Positions 49,819 through 63,000 of a stretch of 64,000 nucleotides of DNA are shown in pieces. This DNA comes from Meandrina meandrites (Eukaryota > Cnidaria > Anthozoa > Scleractinia > Meandrinidae). A program made the translations under genes and the position numbers. Position 1 is the first letter of the stretch. Each line of letters opens with the position of its first letter. The DNA lies in NCBI GenBank assembly GCA_963693305.1, contig OY855903.1:56245350-56309349 (forward strand). The letters are read 5' to 3'. Below the pieces are notes generated by a model that saw nothing but the letters and a program-made list of their open reading frames with translations, was not told where the DNA came from and made no database searches.

Positions 49819-51288
49819 CACCGACGTGATCGCGCGCCAACTAAGCGACAAATAGGCGCGCGCAAAACCAATCAAAATCAAGAATTTTGTTATCGTTTTA
49901 AATTACTATTGTAAGCAAGCCAGCTTATTGGCGGAAGAAAACTTTGACTAACATGCAAGGGCTAATAATTTCTATGACCGTAAGAGCAAAATAATTATGT
50001 TTTAATGAGTAGATAATATAGCTCCGTCCTAACTTCCGGAGCTTTCGGAATGTCCTTCTTGGTAACAATCCGACGCAAACGAAATGACCTTTTATATGAC
50101 ATTACGAACAAATAGAGGAAGCGAAGGTTCGAAACCTCGTTTTATGATCATTAAAATATTTCTTTTGTGTTAGTCACACCTGATAGTAAAAAACATGCTT
50201 GATAAATGTCTTTGCATGTATCTTTCGTCAAGTTATTACGCAAACAATGGTTCATAAGGCATCGGCTTCAATTCGAATCATTGAAAGCTAAAGAGGACTG
50301 TTTAAAGGTATCGAAGCAAAGATAAAAAAGAAAGAAAACAAAAAAAAAATCCACAGAAAGACATTGAAAGCACATGTCAAGAAACAAAACGGACGTTCAA
50401 CGGTGATCTCATTATCCTAAAGGCCCATCTTCCCCCACCTCCCCGGATATAAGCCCCCCTCCCCCCTCTGCTAGATGACAGTACTAAACAGGGCTAAATG
50501 TTGCTTTATTATGACTTCTTAACTTTAAATAAAAGGTATTTCGATCAACATCGCCGTGGCTCGTTTCGAATCGTTATTGTTTTTTTTTCGTTTAAAAGTC
50601 CCCCAGGAAATAAGCCCCTCCGTTTATACGCCCATCCAAAACCCCTTACGAAGTTGTATTAGCCCAGGGCCTTTAACCGAAACTTTACGGTATGCAGCAG
50701 ATAACTATTTAAAAATATCCAAGATTTCAGCGGATATCTTTGTTATTAAAAAAAGGTTATTTAGCAAAGTGTGGCGAACGTATGCGGCAAGTAGTAAACG
50801 AATCACAACTTTTAACATAAGCTCGCTTCTCTGTATTTTTGTCCCGTAAAAATGTCATGAATGGAATAAAACCCTCCTTTCTATGCCAATTTCCTAGAAT
50901 GGTTCAGAAAACCCTCGCCTGTGGCTCGTGCCTTTCTACACCATCTCAGGAGTAAGTTCCTTTACAGTATTTTTCAGCGAAAGAAGCTTTGGTTAAAATG
51001 AACTGAATCCGGCGACTCATAAACCAAAATCTCCTTTTGGCATAAATAATTGTCGAAAAAAAAAACATGTTAAGACGTTTCTTTGGTATCTTAAAGCGTT
51101 TTTTTTTTTACCATCACGTGTGCGAAACAGAGGAAGCTGATTTAAGAACCAAAAGTGGGGTTCGAACCTACGCAGGAATTAATCTAACTCTTCCTGTTTG
51201 CAACGTCATGTGAGAGTTGAGTTTCATTTATTTGGTTGGCAGCTCTTCCAACTGATAATCGACGAATTTGAGTCACGAAAGCGAAACG

Positions 51289-51353
51289 ACTATGACTATG
51301 ACTATGACTATGACTATGACTATGACTATGACTATGACTATGACTATGACTGA
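51289..51353. repeat. (CTATGA)n microsatellite
   Basis: About ten hexanucleotide units. Confidence 0.9.
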
Positions 51354-51876
51354 CTGTGTGTCCAAGCATTCATGTACTATATTTCAATGTATAGATATCA
51401 TCTGTTACGCCACGTCCCCTCTGTATAACCTTCGAGGTATGTAGCCTTTATCAGTATATCTCAATATTGTTGCAGTTGCATTATCAATTGTTTATACTTG
51501 TTTTAACGGCTGGCGACGAAAGTGCTCCCGCATGTGTACTGCGCGCAGTCTAAGTTGGTCTGTAGGTTGTGGAGGTAGACGCTGGCCAATCAAGTCCTTC
51601 GGATAGTACAAGATTAGACTGCTTTTTTAATATATTAGATAATAAACAAGTAAAGAGACTCGCCTCAAATCGACCTCACGGGTTAGGCGAGCGACCAATT
51701 AAGTTAGCGAAGCGAGCTTTAAGCTGCGAAGCGGCCAGGCGAGCGACGAAAGACGAAGGACTTTATTGAAAGTCTACCAAGTAAGATGTCTTGAAGCCTC
51801 AGAAAGGAACGTTTTAAAGTACACGGGTTCTCGCCCAGTCACAGCGATCATAGAGCTGTTCCCAGTTATAATTCTA

Positions 51877-52115
51877 GGCCGGGTTGTTTAAAGCATCTTA
51901 AGCTAATACAGGATAAGCGTGAACTTCAATTTCAGTTTTCTAACTTTTCAGTAAAGTTTTCTGCCCTCCATGTTAATTTGACCGCAACCGTTGACTAATC
52001 TCATGCTTCACATAACATAAACAATAAAGGCATTTTTGTAGAAGATAGATTAAGCCTTCGACCCAACAATTTTTAATACTGGGTTAAGTTTAATCGGCTT
52101 TGAACAACCCGGCCT
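51877..52115. mobile_element. MITE with AGGCCGGGTTGTT ends
   Basis: AGGCCGGGTTGTTTAAAGC at the left faces GCTTTGAACAACCCGGCCT at the right, 239 nt in all, with no coding capacity. Confidence 0.75.
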
Positions 52116-52826
52116 TGAAACTTAATGAGCATTTTTTCAAATAATATGTTTAATGTTTTTCCCAAACTTGGATATTTTGAAGAGTGGCCATTCAGCTTAC
52201 GCATCCCTACAGTTTTCTTGTAGAGCGAATTTATAGTTTCCCGCAGAGAATGAAGCTCTCTTGGATTTTTTTTATATAATAACTAAGTTTTTTATCATTC
52301 AAGATTGTCCAAATGAACCGTAGCTTGTTGAAATATCCGCATAAATTCAAAACATGAGCGACTAAATTCATTCTTAATCTCACAGGCAGAAGCTCGAAAC
52401 TGCTTGTAAATTTACATATTATTAACAGGAATCGAAATCAATTCGAAAGTTTTGCTGCTGTCAAAGATGGTGTGGCCGCAATCACGTGACTAGGAGATCG
52501 AACGGAAGAAAATCACTTCTGCTCAGACGGCCATTCTGTTAAATTACAGGTTTGCTTAAATGTACACTAATGATCGATTTATGTCCAGTTCTACAAACAA
52601 AGGTTTTTACTTCACCCTGTAGTATACTTTCTTGCAACAGATGAGGGATATACATGTTTCCACCTCAAGCTCAACATGTTAGCAATCTTAACCCCAATAA
52701 GGGGCTAACTCACTCACTAACCAGACCTGTGTCTGCGTTTTAATAACTGAACGCTTGATTTTCTATATATTTTTAGTCAGTAATCCACTGGCAGTAGTTA
52801 ATATTTTACATGTTGTTTTAAAACAG

Positions 52827-52968
52827 TTAGACTACGAGCCCGAGTTTGCTATATGACAATTATTCGCCGAAGGCGAAGTGAATCTCGGCGAATATTCCCC
52901 GAGACGAAGTCGAGGGGAATATTCGCCGAGATTCACTGAGCCTGAGGCGAATAATTGTTTTAGTCTAA
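52827..52968. mobile_element. Fold-back MITE
   Basis: TTAGACTA and ACAATTATTCGCC at the left pair with GGCGAATAATTGTTTTAGTCTAA at the right. The centre is repeated CGGCGAATATTCCCC. Confidence 0.85.
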
Positions 52969-53876
52969 TTTTCAGAGGTGAATATCAAGAACTGCAAAAT
53001 AAAGAACTAAAACACGGAAACAACAAACACAAATGCTCGCTTGCGTACGTGTAAACAAGTTTAATTCATCACTTTAGTTTAAGCAATAAAACGGAACAAA
53101 ACAAACACTAAGAAAAAGACAGATATCTAGTACCTTTGATTAGTCGTTGGCGACTTCTGAACAATTGTCTAAATCCTCTTGAAATGAGCAGCTCTGGTCT
53201 GAAGAGAACTGAATAATTTTGGGTCAATCGATCGCATTGGGTTTCTCATGGCCGCGTACGAACTACAAAACCACCGTGTGTACCATCAATTCTAATGCCT
53301 TGGAAATCATCTCTTGAAAATATTTTCGGTCCAAAAGCCTTGGCAGACAATTTTTAACATTCCAACTGTGCTGAATACTCCGGATTTGGAGTGATTTCTT
53401 CAGAGTGAACGAAAATTTAATTCAGCAAAGGTTGCCATGTTTACTTGCCTGGATGGCAAAGGTGGCGTGGCTGAGTAACCAAGCCCTGAAAGGCTATATT
53501 CACCTCCTAGCGAGGTGAATATAGGGTTATAGACTAGAGCTTTTCCACCAATCAAAATGTTCCATTCTTCAGCGAATAGTCAACGAGGCGCTTACACCCT
53601 AAAGAATTGCATGCAATCCCAAACAAACAATTTCATGTATGTTTATGCCAAAACTCAAGAAGAATGCGAGCGCGATCGTGTTCTATTAAAAGAACTGATC
53701 AGACGCGCTGATTTGAAATAACATACCCTGAGAAGAGTCTCCTTCCTTTAAAAAATCCTGTGTTTCGTTTTATTCTTATTTATAATTTAAGATTATATAT
53801 TTAACTTTCATTTTGCACTTGGTTGATGCATGGCACATATGTCAATCCTTTAACACATGACCATTTTTTTCATCAG

Positions 53877-54055
53877 ACACAAATGATGCATACGATTCTG
53901 AAACAGCTATTTTTGGCCCTGTGGCTTGTAGTTGAATGCGGTGGTTCATGTCCAAACAGGTGCAACTGTACCAGATTTGACTCCTCAAGGGTTACAGTTT
54001 CGTGCAGAGATGTCAAGCAAGTACCCCAAGATATCCCGTCCAACACAGTTTTTCT
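53877..54055 (+). CDS. Gene 2 exon 1: signal peptide and LRR N-terminal cap (coding from 53883)
   Basis: Acceptor CATCAG ends at 53876. Two ATGs in a row (53883, 53886) precede a leader ILKQLFLALWLVVECGG and the cap SCPNRCNC. The second half of the cap (CRDVKQVPQDIPSNTVFL) is nearly the same as in gene 1. Donor GTAAGC. Confidence 0.85.
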
Positions 54056-57000
54056 GTAAGCTTTTTATGGCTATCAATGTAATATTATGTTATGCTATGA
54101 TGTGTCATACTATACTCCAACATGTTTGAGCAAAGTGTGGTTGCGATAAAAATAGTCTTGAAGCCAACGCCCACAAAACGCCTTTCAACTATATACGGAC
54201 AAAAAATAATTGAAAAACCCAGCGTCAAAAATACTTTCAAGCTCAGAGGCAAAGCAAGCCAACGGCAAAAATAACAAACAACGACGACGACGACAACAAC
54301 AATAAATGCAACTTTCAACGAACTCAAAATCTTTTCATCTAAAGTTGTGCTTTGATTGATGGACAAGTGTTAGCTGTGGACGGTTGAAGTCCCAAGCGAA
54401 GTAAAACATGTTTTCCTTTTCACTTATCTTCTTTTATGACTTCAACGGTTTAGACCAAGGTTTTATTTGCTCATTGCTTTCCTTACCAATGACCTTTCGG
54501 GAACCATCATTGAAATCTGTTCAGAAAGACTCTTTTGAAAATCTCATGTCACTAGGTCCGTATAGCGTAGGGTAGGCTGATAGATGTAAAATTTTTGATA
54601 ATAGCCTTGACGCCAAATCTCCTGCAAGGCGCGAGATCCGAATACCAAGAGCTGGGGCCAAATGTGGTGGAGTATCAGGAACTTCATGATCTTAACCGGC
54701 GTTAAAAAGTGAGAGTTGAAATCGGTGACGTCGGTTTCACCCACATTAAGAATGATGACGTCAAAAGTATATGAAAGGACTCGTCCTTCATTCGCACATA
54801 CCTTTTGGAGGAAGGGGAAAATTCAGACGTAATGCACTAAATATATTAGGATTTGAGACTTTTTTTCGGTGCTTTAAACTACATCTTCTATTATAAATTA
54901 TTTGTTTCTCGCGCCGGCGTTAAAAACTGAGATTCTAAATCGAGAACTTCTGCTTCACCCACACTACGAATGATGACGTCAAAAAATGTATGAAAAGACC
55001 CGTCCTCCATTCAAACTTAACTTTTGGAGAAAAGGGGAAATTCAGACGCTAATTTAATAAAAATATTAGGATTTGAGATTTTTTCTAGGTGCTTTAAACT
55101 TCATCTTCTATTATAAATAATGTGTTTCTTGCACCGGTGTTTCCTTGTCATATTCAAAGAACTTTGCAATAACAATGTTTGATACATCATGCTCATTGAT
55201 CAAATAAATCAATTGTTCTGTTATAATATCTTGCCAGCCCCAACATAATTTCTACACTGTATTCTTTATCTTCAGAAATCTCTCAGACAACTCATTGGAG
55301 GTTATTCCAAAGAATACTTTCCGGAATTTAACGTCTCTAAAAGTGATGTAAGGAACTAATTCAATATACCCAGTGCTTGGTTATTAGTTCCTGTGTAGGT
55401 TAAAATTTTTAGTTGCGATGCTTCAATAGGTCATTTCCGAGTTGCTCTTAGCCTCTGTTTCAAAACCAGTCTACGTGCGAAACCATTCATATGAAAATGT
55501 GTATCACCTTCATGTCCATTTTCATGCGAATCAAAGTCATTTTGATTTGAAAGGTTTCGCACGAAGACTCGTTTTGAAACTGAGGCAAAAAGCAACTCGG
55601 AAATGGCCTGTTTGTTTATTGTTTATGCTGTATGTGTTTAGTCATTTGTACATTTAAGTACGCACAATTCTAAGTTACATATACGTTATGAGAAAAAGAT
55701 ATAATTTATGATACACAAACATTTTACCAGAGAGATCAAGGGAAACTCTTGTAAACCGAGACAACAACGAACTGCGGATTTCCGCTCAGGTTGTAAAACA
55801 TCAGTCACCAACAACAGTTTTTTTATAGTTATTTTCAAAACTACCATCACCCGGACGATCACATTATACGAGCACGAATATTGGTATGCATAATCATGTA
55901 GAGCGATACTTATCACCCAGGGGGTAAGTGGGGTGGGGGTGGAGGGAAAAAACTGATTCCCATACATTCTCTTAAATGGAATCTGAATAAAGTTCTCACA
56001 ACTCTCAGAGCAATCATTGGGGTGGAAGTAAGCAGATACGTCAATGGTGCGTATAATGTGATCGTACAGTTTAATACTGCACCTTTTTATACTCAGCTGA
56101 AGAATTTTTTCATTTTTGTCCCTAAAGGGTGGGAAACATCTTCGAAAAGGTAATTTTGTTAACACGCAATACGCATTGTAAAATCAAACCACGACTACAA
56201 TGGTGCGATCGAAATTTCAACGAGCGTCGTAAATCGCGGCACATTCCTTGCAGTTTAGTGCTAAAGAGCGACGCAAAAACACCGGATTCGGGGTACTTTA
56301 GAGAACGTAAACTACGACTACGAGGCGAGCTTTTCGAGTTTGAACCGTGTGTTTAAATGTTCAACAAAGGTATCTTTATAATAGGCCATTTCCGAGTTAC
56401 CCTTTGCCTCTGTTTCAAAACGAACCGGTGCAAAACCATTCATATGAAAATGAGTTTCACCTACATGTCCATTTTCATGCAAATCAAACTCATTTTCATT
56501 TGAATGGTTTCGCACGTAGACTGGTTTTGAAACAGAGGCAAAGGGTAACTCGGAAATGGCTTATTCTAAACTATTCGTGTTCAATTTTTTTTGTTATAAT
56601 AATGATAAATCCTCAACAAGCTTCGCTTTGTCTAAATTTTTCCTCGAATTTTTGTTATAGTTATGATTAATTGGTAACAGGGCTTTGTGTCGTCCAGTTC
56701 TGTTCGTAATCAAAACTATATCAAAATTATCCAACGCGATTGGTTATCAGCAGACCGATTTGAGCACTTATATGGTAGTTTATGTGACAGTTTAAGACAG
56801 TTCACGCTTTATCCTTGTAATTGTACAGTGTAATAGGACAGTTTAGGCGTCATGCCTATGTAAGTACTTTCATTTGCGCGCGCTGTTTTGTGGACTATCG
56901 AGTTCATTCGCTCTTGCATTGCTGTAAAAATGTGACCTGTTATGCCTTTATTCATGATGAAAAACAACGATTGTTATTTTGTTTCTCAAATTTTGTCATA

Positions 57001-60000
57001 GCTTTGATTAATTGGTAACAGGACTCCGTGTCGTCCAATTTTGTCCGTAATCATACTCGTTCGTGATTAAACAAATCGGACTCCCGCTATGTGGTCGTCC
57101 GATTTTAATGATCACTCGTATGATTACAGACCTGCTGGAAAAGTTTGTTACTAGAGTAATAATACACATGCAAAAATTTCAGCAAGCTCATTGGCTGAGA
57201 GCACGTCAATTAATCCCAAACAGTGCAGAAAGTTGAAATTGAGTGCAAAAAGATGAAATTGAGTGCAGAAAATTGAAATTAAGTTGATTGACAGGAAAGC
57301 CGCGAAAGCGCGCCAAACAAAATGGCGGCCGCTGTCGGAGGGTTTGGAGAGAACAAAAACATCAATTAATGCAAAGTTTGACCGATTTAACGAAAATTAT
57401 CAGTGTATAAACTAATATACTAGCAACTGGCCGTTTGTGCAGCACAAAAGAGGCTCTAGGAAACTACTGAAGGCTACCAATCAAGGATTTTCTTTCGCGA
57501 CAGCTCGTAAAGAAGGAAGATTACAAGCCTGAATTGAAGTCGCACATTTCAGCAAATTCCCATGTAACTGAATGAGGATAAAAGCACCTGATAATACATG
57601 ACAGAGAGCTTTACAATTCCGTAGCAGTATTTGGATTTACAAAGCTTGGCAACTCCGTAATGTTTTAACAACGATTCGGAAAGGTAAGCGACCGAACACA
57701 CCTTGTTTGTCATCCACCTGCAGAGAAATTTTTGTATGTGTATTATTAACAAGTAATCACATGATTTTTCTCGTGCAATTTGGGATAAATCAGCACTCGT
57801 AAATTTTTCAAAGGCTACAAATTGCACTCGCCCTACGGGCTCGTGCAATTTGGTTAGCCTTTGAAAAATTTACTCGTGCTGATTTATCCCAAATTGCACT
57901 CGAAATCATGTGATTACCTATACGAATTGGACTTCAATATTTCAAAACAGTAAACATTGCGAATATTAAAGGAGATATACTTCACGGACAGCACATCTTG
58001 AAAAAACATGGTCAATTTTTTCAAGTTTGTCGTTATCTGTCTTAACATTCCTCGAACGAGACCATCTTCTTCGAGGTTTTGTTCATTGTTACTTATTTAG
58101 AAATATTTTTGAGTTTCTCTTCAAAATCAAAGCAAATTTGTATGTAACAGAAACGTTTCGGGCTTAAAAAATAACAAAAAAAAATAACTCCTTTGAATAC
58201 CGAGGAGACGTATGTTTACAAAAGCCACGTGTATAAAAAACGTGTATAACACTAAGCATTTTCTAGTATATATAACTTATGAAGTGTCACTGTTTTTTTT
58301 TTAGAATTCTCAATAGAAATCGCATTCGAGGAGGATTTTATCTCCCAAAAAGCGTGGTGAGAATGTGAGTTTTAAAGAACTCAATCTAGTTTAAGGGTTC
58401 AAAGATGTTTTAAAAATGGTTTTCCTTCACTACTAAGTAGACCTCCTATCACTCCGATTCCTGTTATTGTTTTACGATGATTTTTTGTACCCCTACTTAG
58501 CTGTCTTCCTACAATATTTTCCCGTGTAATTTAGTATTTACTTCAGTCAATAGATTTCCCAAAGGAAATAAGAATTTCTCGGATCCTGCTGTCAAAAATT
58601 GCTTGTTAAACGAAATGATGATATAAGACTATGACAAACTTCCTGTATACTGCTAGGATTAGTTTTGTCGATGGAAAGGGATGTATGGAAATGTATTATG
58701 GTGGCATTATGATACTATGTTCATATTTAAGCCTTTTAGCTCCTTCGAGTCTCCTGTAGCTGAGCAGTAAGGTCAAAGATGAAACCCCCTTTGGAAGAAC
58801 TCGGAAATAGCTTGTATTACTGACTGAAGAACTTTCCATCACGTTTTCCAGAATCCGCACCAACCACAAGCTATGTTTGTTTATTATAGTTTTACATATG
58901 TTAGATACGATATGGCTTTCTGATAATTTTGGTGCCCCTGTCAGTTATAGTATTCAAACAAAACACTATTCAGAAATGTTAAAGGAAGATGTTTTGTTGA
59001 CTTACGCTTCTTTTCCCAGTGAAATGAAAGATAACCTGTTATCACTCAGTGATTTAAAAAGCATTCTCAAAGGATTAACAAGGCTTGCTACATTGTAAGT
59101 AGTTTTATCTCACTACTTTTTTCATTAAAGTAATCATTTACAATAAGTACTTGAAAATACATTTTTCATCATAAGTAGACAGAGAATTTTTCATTTTGTC
59201 AAGTAAAACTAACAACAGCACCGAAACATCACTCTCTTTTCGCATACATTCATACACTTTATTGAGCATCCCTGCAAAGGGTTTTTAATCATCAATGTCA
59301 AAAGGTTAATAAAGAGAAAAATAAATGAATGAGAGAGGAAACTGGAAAAAACGATTTAAAAAATATCACGTTTGTGAAACAAAAAGGACGCTTTTATGCT
59401 TTGAGCTTTGTCCCACAAACAAATACTGACTTATTGATTTTGTTTATCAGAACTTTGCAATCTTGGTTTTGAGTTTTAAAAAGTTATTTTTGCGTCGACG
59501 TTATCTTGCGTCTTCGATGTATATTCCTGACATGTGTAACATTTTCGTCATATTACTTCTTCGCTCTTTTAATTTATCTAGCTTTTACAGCAGTAAAATA
59601 GAAACGTTGTGGCGGTTACCATGGAAACAGTATTGTTTGCGCGTCATATTTTGAGCAAAAACTCGATAAATATTCAATGAAATTCTGTTCGAGCAGGTTT
59701 GTGGAATCAAAGGGGCCTGGTAAGCAGTTAAGCCCTTTGTAAGGGACACTACAGTGCAACTACACAAAGTAAAAACTATGGCATCCAGGCCAATTTGAAG
59801 TGATTTCGGTGAGTGATTTATCCATGCCCCTCCCCCGCTGAGGTCGATTTTGTCGAAATGACGCCATAACAAGAATAGCAATGGCCGCACTTTGCAGGAT
59901 TTTTCTACGCTTCAGGACAGCCCTCGGAACCCAAGAAACAACGAAAGGAAAACGAAATTACCGGGGATTACGCTGGTGGAAATTCTGTAGCGATTCGACC

Positions 60001-63000
60001 AATTTCATAGTAGCGGAGCTCTCCAGCGGCCCGAAGGGCCGCAGAGCGGAGCCCCAAAACTACCGTGCGAAGATAGAAATTTAGAAAACCATGCGTTTGA
60101 GTTTTCATGGTCATCGTGACTAGCGGCATGGCTCGCGGGCGCGTGCGCCTAGCGACGACGACGACGACGACGACGACGTCGCCCAAAATGGCGGCCATAC
60201 TTCAGAAAAAGCTTGACCTGGGCATCTTACGTGTTTGATATTGACCATCCACTTTTCGTTAAAAGTTACCTATCGTAGAAGTTTGTAGGACATTGAACAT
60301 TTTTTTTAACTTATGTTGAAAATCGAATAGGGATATTTCATTTCGCCCACACGAATCGATTGCGTGAAAGGCGACGAAATCTTTGCTTAACCGCGGGAAT
60401 GAAAACTTGTGAAGAAAGTGAGCAGCAGAAAATATTTCTTCGTTATTATTTTTCACTCCATCACTTTAGAGATTTTTTCTCGCATCAAAAAAATGATCTG
60501 GACATTTCACATCAACTTAAACGAAGTCATTGCATGAAAAGGCGCCAAAATCTTTGGCACGCTGTTCACGTTTAAAGCTGAATGAAACACGCGAAGAAAG
60601 CTGCTGAAGAACATAGATCTTCGTGGATATTTCTCGCTCTATTTACCCATCTACATCATGGAAACTTATTCCAAATCATTGAGGACAACCTTGTAACGGG
60701 AAGAACCGAAGTAATTGCGGACTTGAACATGATATATCGGACTACAAGTCAAAAGAGCGATGTCCACGGTTCGACCTGCGGCTGAGGAAGCCTGAAAATC
60801 ACTGAATTGAGCTCAAATAAAAGTGAACTCAAAACCGATCAAGTTCATTGAAGTGAAGGATAAAAGACTGTTAAAGGCTACACCGATGGAAAGAGAGAAA
60901 TTGATCTTCGTTGATAATTCATATATGTCGGTGGTGTTGGAGAAAGCTTACAACGAAATTGCCGTGTTCGTCTCCGATATTATTGCGCTGGTTTGAAAGC
61001 TTTGCGCTGCAGAATATACAAGCCTTCTTCAATAATGAGGTAACAAACGTAAATGTATGCACTAAGCATAAGCCTAATTTTATATTGAGAGAATTTACCT
61101 CATTTATGAACAAATTTGAAGTTGTGTCGCTTTTGAGATCTTCCGGTAAATATTTATCAAACCTGTTCGTGTTTGTACATTTTATACAGACATTGTTTAT
61201 CAAATAGTTCGTTTAGACTAGTGCTGTTCACTACTGGATTTTGTAAACAAATTATTTAGCTTCACGGATCAAAATCACAATTTCGCAGAATTTTGGCTCG
61301 CTTGCATTTGTTTTGTTTCTCTTGTCCCTGCTTATCAGTGAGTGTGTTAAAATATCTTCGATTCCTAAACGAATATTTCGCCGGTTTCGTTGCGAGCTAC
61401 CTGTGCTTGGCTGAGTGAGTTCAGACTTCACCTACCACATATTTATACTAACCAGAAATGAAGAAAATTCATTTAGTTCTCTACATAAAATTATCTAAGG
61501 TACTTAGCAACGCGTACGATAAAACAGGATTCGTTAATCATTCCACTAAACCGCAACGAAAAGAAGATGATTCAAACAGTCAAAACAACATTAAGCTCAT
61601 TCTAAGTTGGCGTGCACTACTTCCCAAATCACAAACTGCCACAATTCTTACACAAAAGCTGGTTTAAAATGACTTACATATAAACCGGCACCATAAATTT
61701 TCAGAGTTTGTTCTGCCGCCTCGATTTTCTCAGTTTGCCGTGGCGTGAGTTCATTTTGTTTTATACTGTGTTTAGCAGCGAGTTCACTTTGTTTTTCTGT
61801 ATTGTGTTTTTGCCTTGAGTTGATTTTCTTACCCTGACAGTTTTGTAGTAAATCAAAACAAGGTCAAGATTCTTTTTACATTGAAAAACTCATAGAGGTC
61901 CTGGAGGTGTATTAATTAGTGTACAGAAAACTTTATAAGATTTGTTTTGAGCCGACGTGCGTACAGGAGGAACCCAATAAAATGCACTCGTCAAATTCAA
62001 TTATTTTTAGAACCTGTCAGTGACAGGCTGTCACAGGAAAGAAAATTCAGACGGGACCACGAAATATATTGACGTCGCTTTCGTCAACAAAACCATGAGA
62101 GGTTTTTTAAATAACCATAAGCGATTAAAATTTATTTTGTACCTATATGGGCCACCGTATAAGCTTAGAAATATAGTGTGGCTACCTATTTAGTAATGAT
62201 ATTAATAAATTGGAGCTCCGCTTTTAGGCCCGCCTAAGTCTATATATTAGATAGCGAGCTTCCAGTGAGATGAAGTCAATAATTGTTTCCAGTCTTGAGA
62301 ATATTTAATATAGTACACGTGTACGAAATTTTCGCAAAGCAATAACTCACCGAAATCACTTCAAATTGGCCTGAGGAGCTGACAAATAGCACAAAACATA
62401 ACACAGCAACAGCGTAAGTCGATTTTATTCATAAAACATTCGGAATTGTACCTCCTAAAACAAAATTGTTTCACTTCCAGAAAAAAAACTTTATAACTTG
62501 AGTCCTCCTAGTTTACTGTGCCTCGTATCGTTAGCTTGGGTTGCCTGTGGTTACCGATGCAAAACCAACTTTCCCAAGGGAAACCTTGTATTTCCCTGGG
62601 TAAAATGACCTCATGTAATCGCAGCTATAGATTTAGTGCAACAGATATTATATTTTCTCTTACAGGAATATTAGGAATAATAACATTGGCCCTGGCTTCA
62701 CTTCTGACGCTTTTGCAGGCCTTGATAGCATGCATTATCTGTACGTATTTCCATAATTTAACTTGTTAATTTAGTTTGAACTTTCGTGTACAATATACAT
62801 GTGCATTTTTTTTTATATTTATCATCTTTATTTAGAGTGATGGCAGAATGTCACCTTGAGAACATCGAGATTGGGACGTTTAGGGCGATGAGAAACCTGA
62901 CGCATCTGTAAGTTAGCTAGAGTTTCCAATAATATTTCCATCATGTTGAATAAGCGGCCAAACTATTGAAAGTTCATTGGCCCATTAGATAACGATAAAT

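Larger units (their letters stand above)
44350..53876. other. Intergenic region between gene 1 and gene 2
   Basis: No intact gene. It holds tandem duplications, at least four fold-back elements, a Crypton-like pseudogene and minisatellites, listed separately. Stretches 49920-51280, 52120-52550 and 52970-53800 hold nothing I can name. Confidence 0.6.
59095..62665. other. Gene 2 intron 4, expanded by insertion
   Basis: 3571 nt against 286 nt for the equivalent gene 1 intron (8390-8675). The extra DNA includes repeat B copy 2 and a pair of inverted CCAATTTGAAGTGATTTCGG blocks (59786-59818, 62343-62372). The end near 59400-59460 still resembles gene 1 (GCTTTGAGCTTTGTC). Confidence 0.75.

Noticed and set aside
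51137..51250. tRNA-like A and B boxes on the minus strand
   Set aside because: GGTTCGAACCCC is present, but the possible A box is about 100 nt away, too far for a tRNA or simple SINE head.
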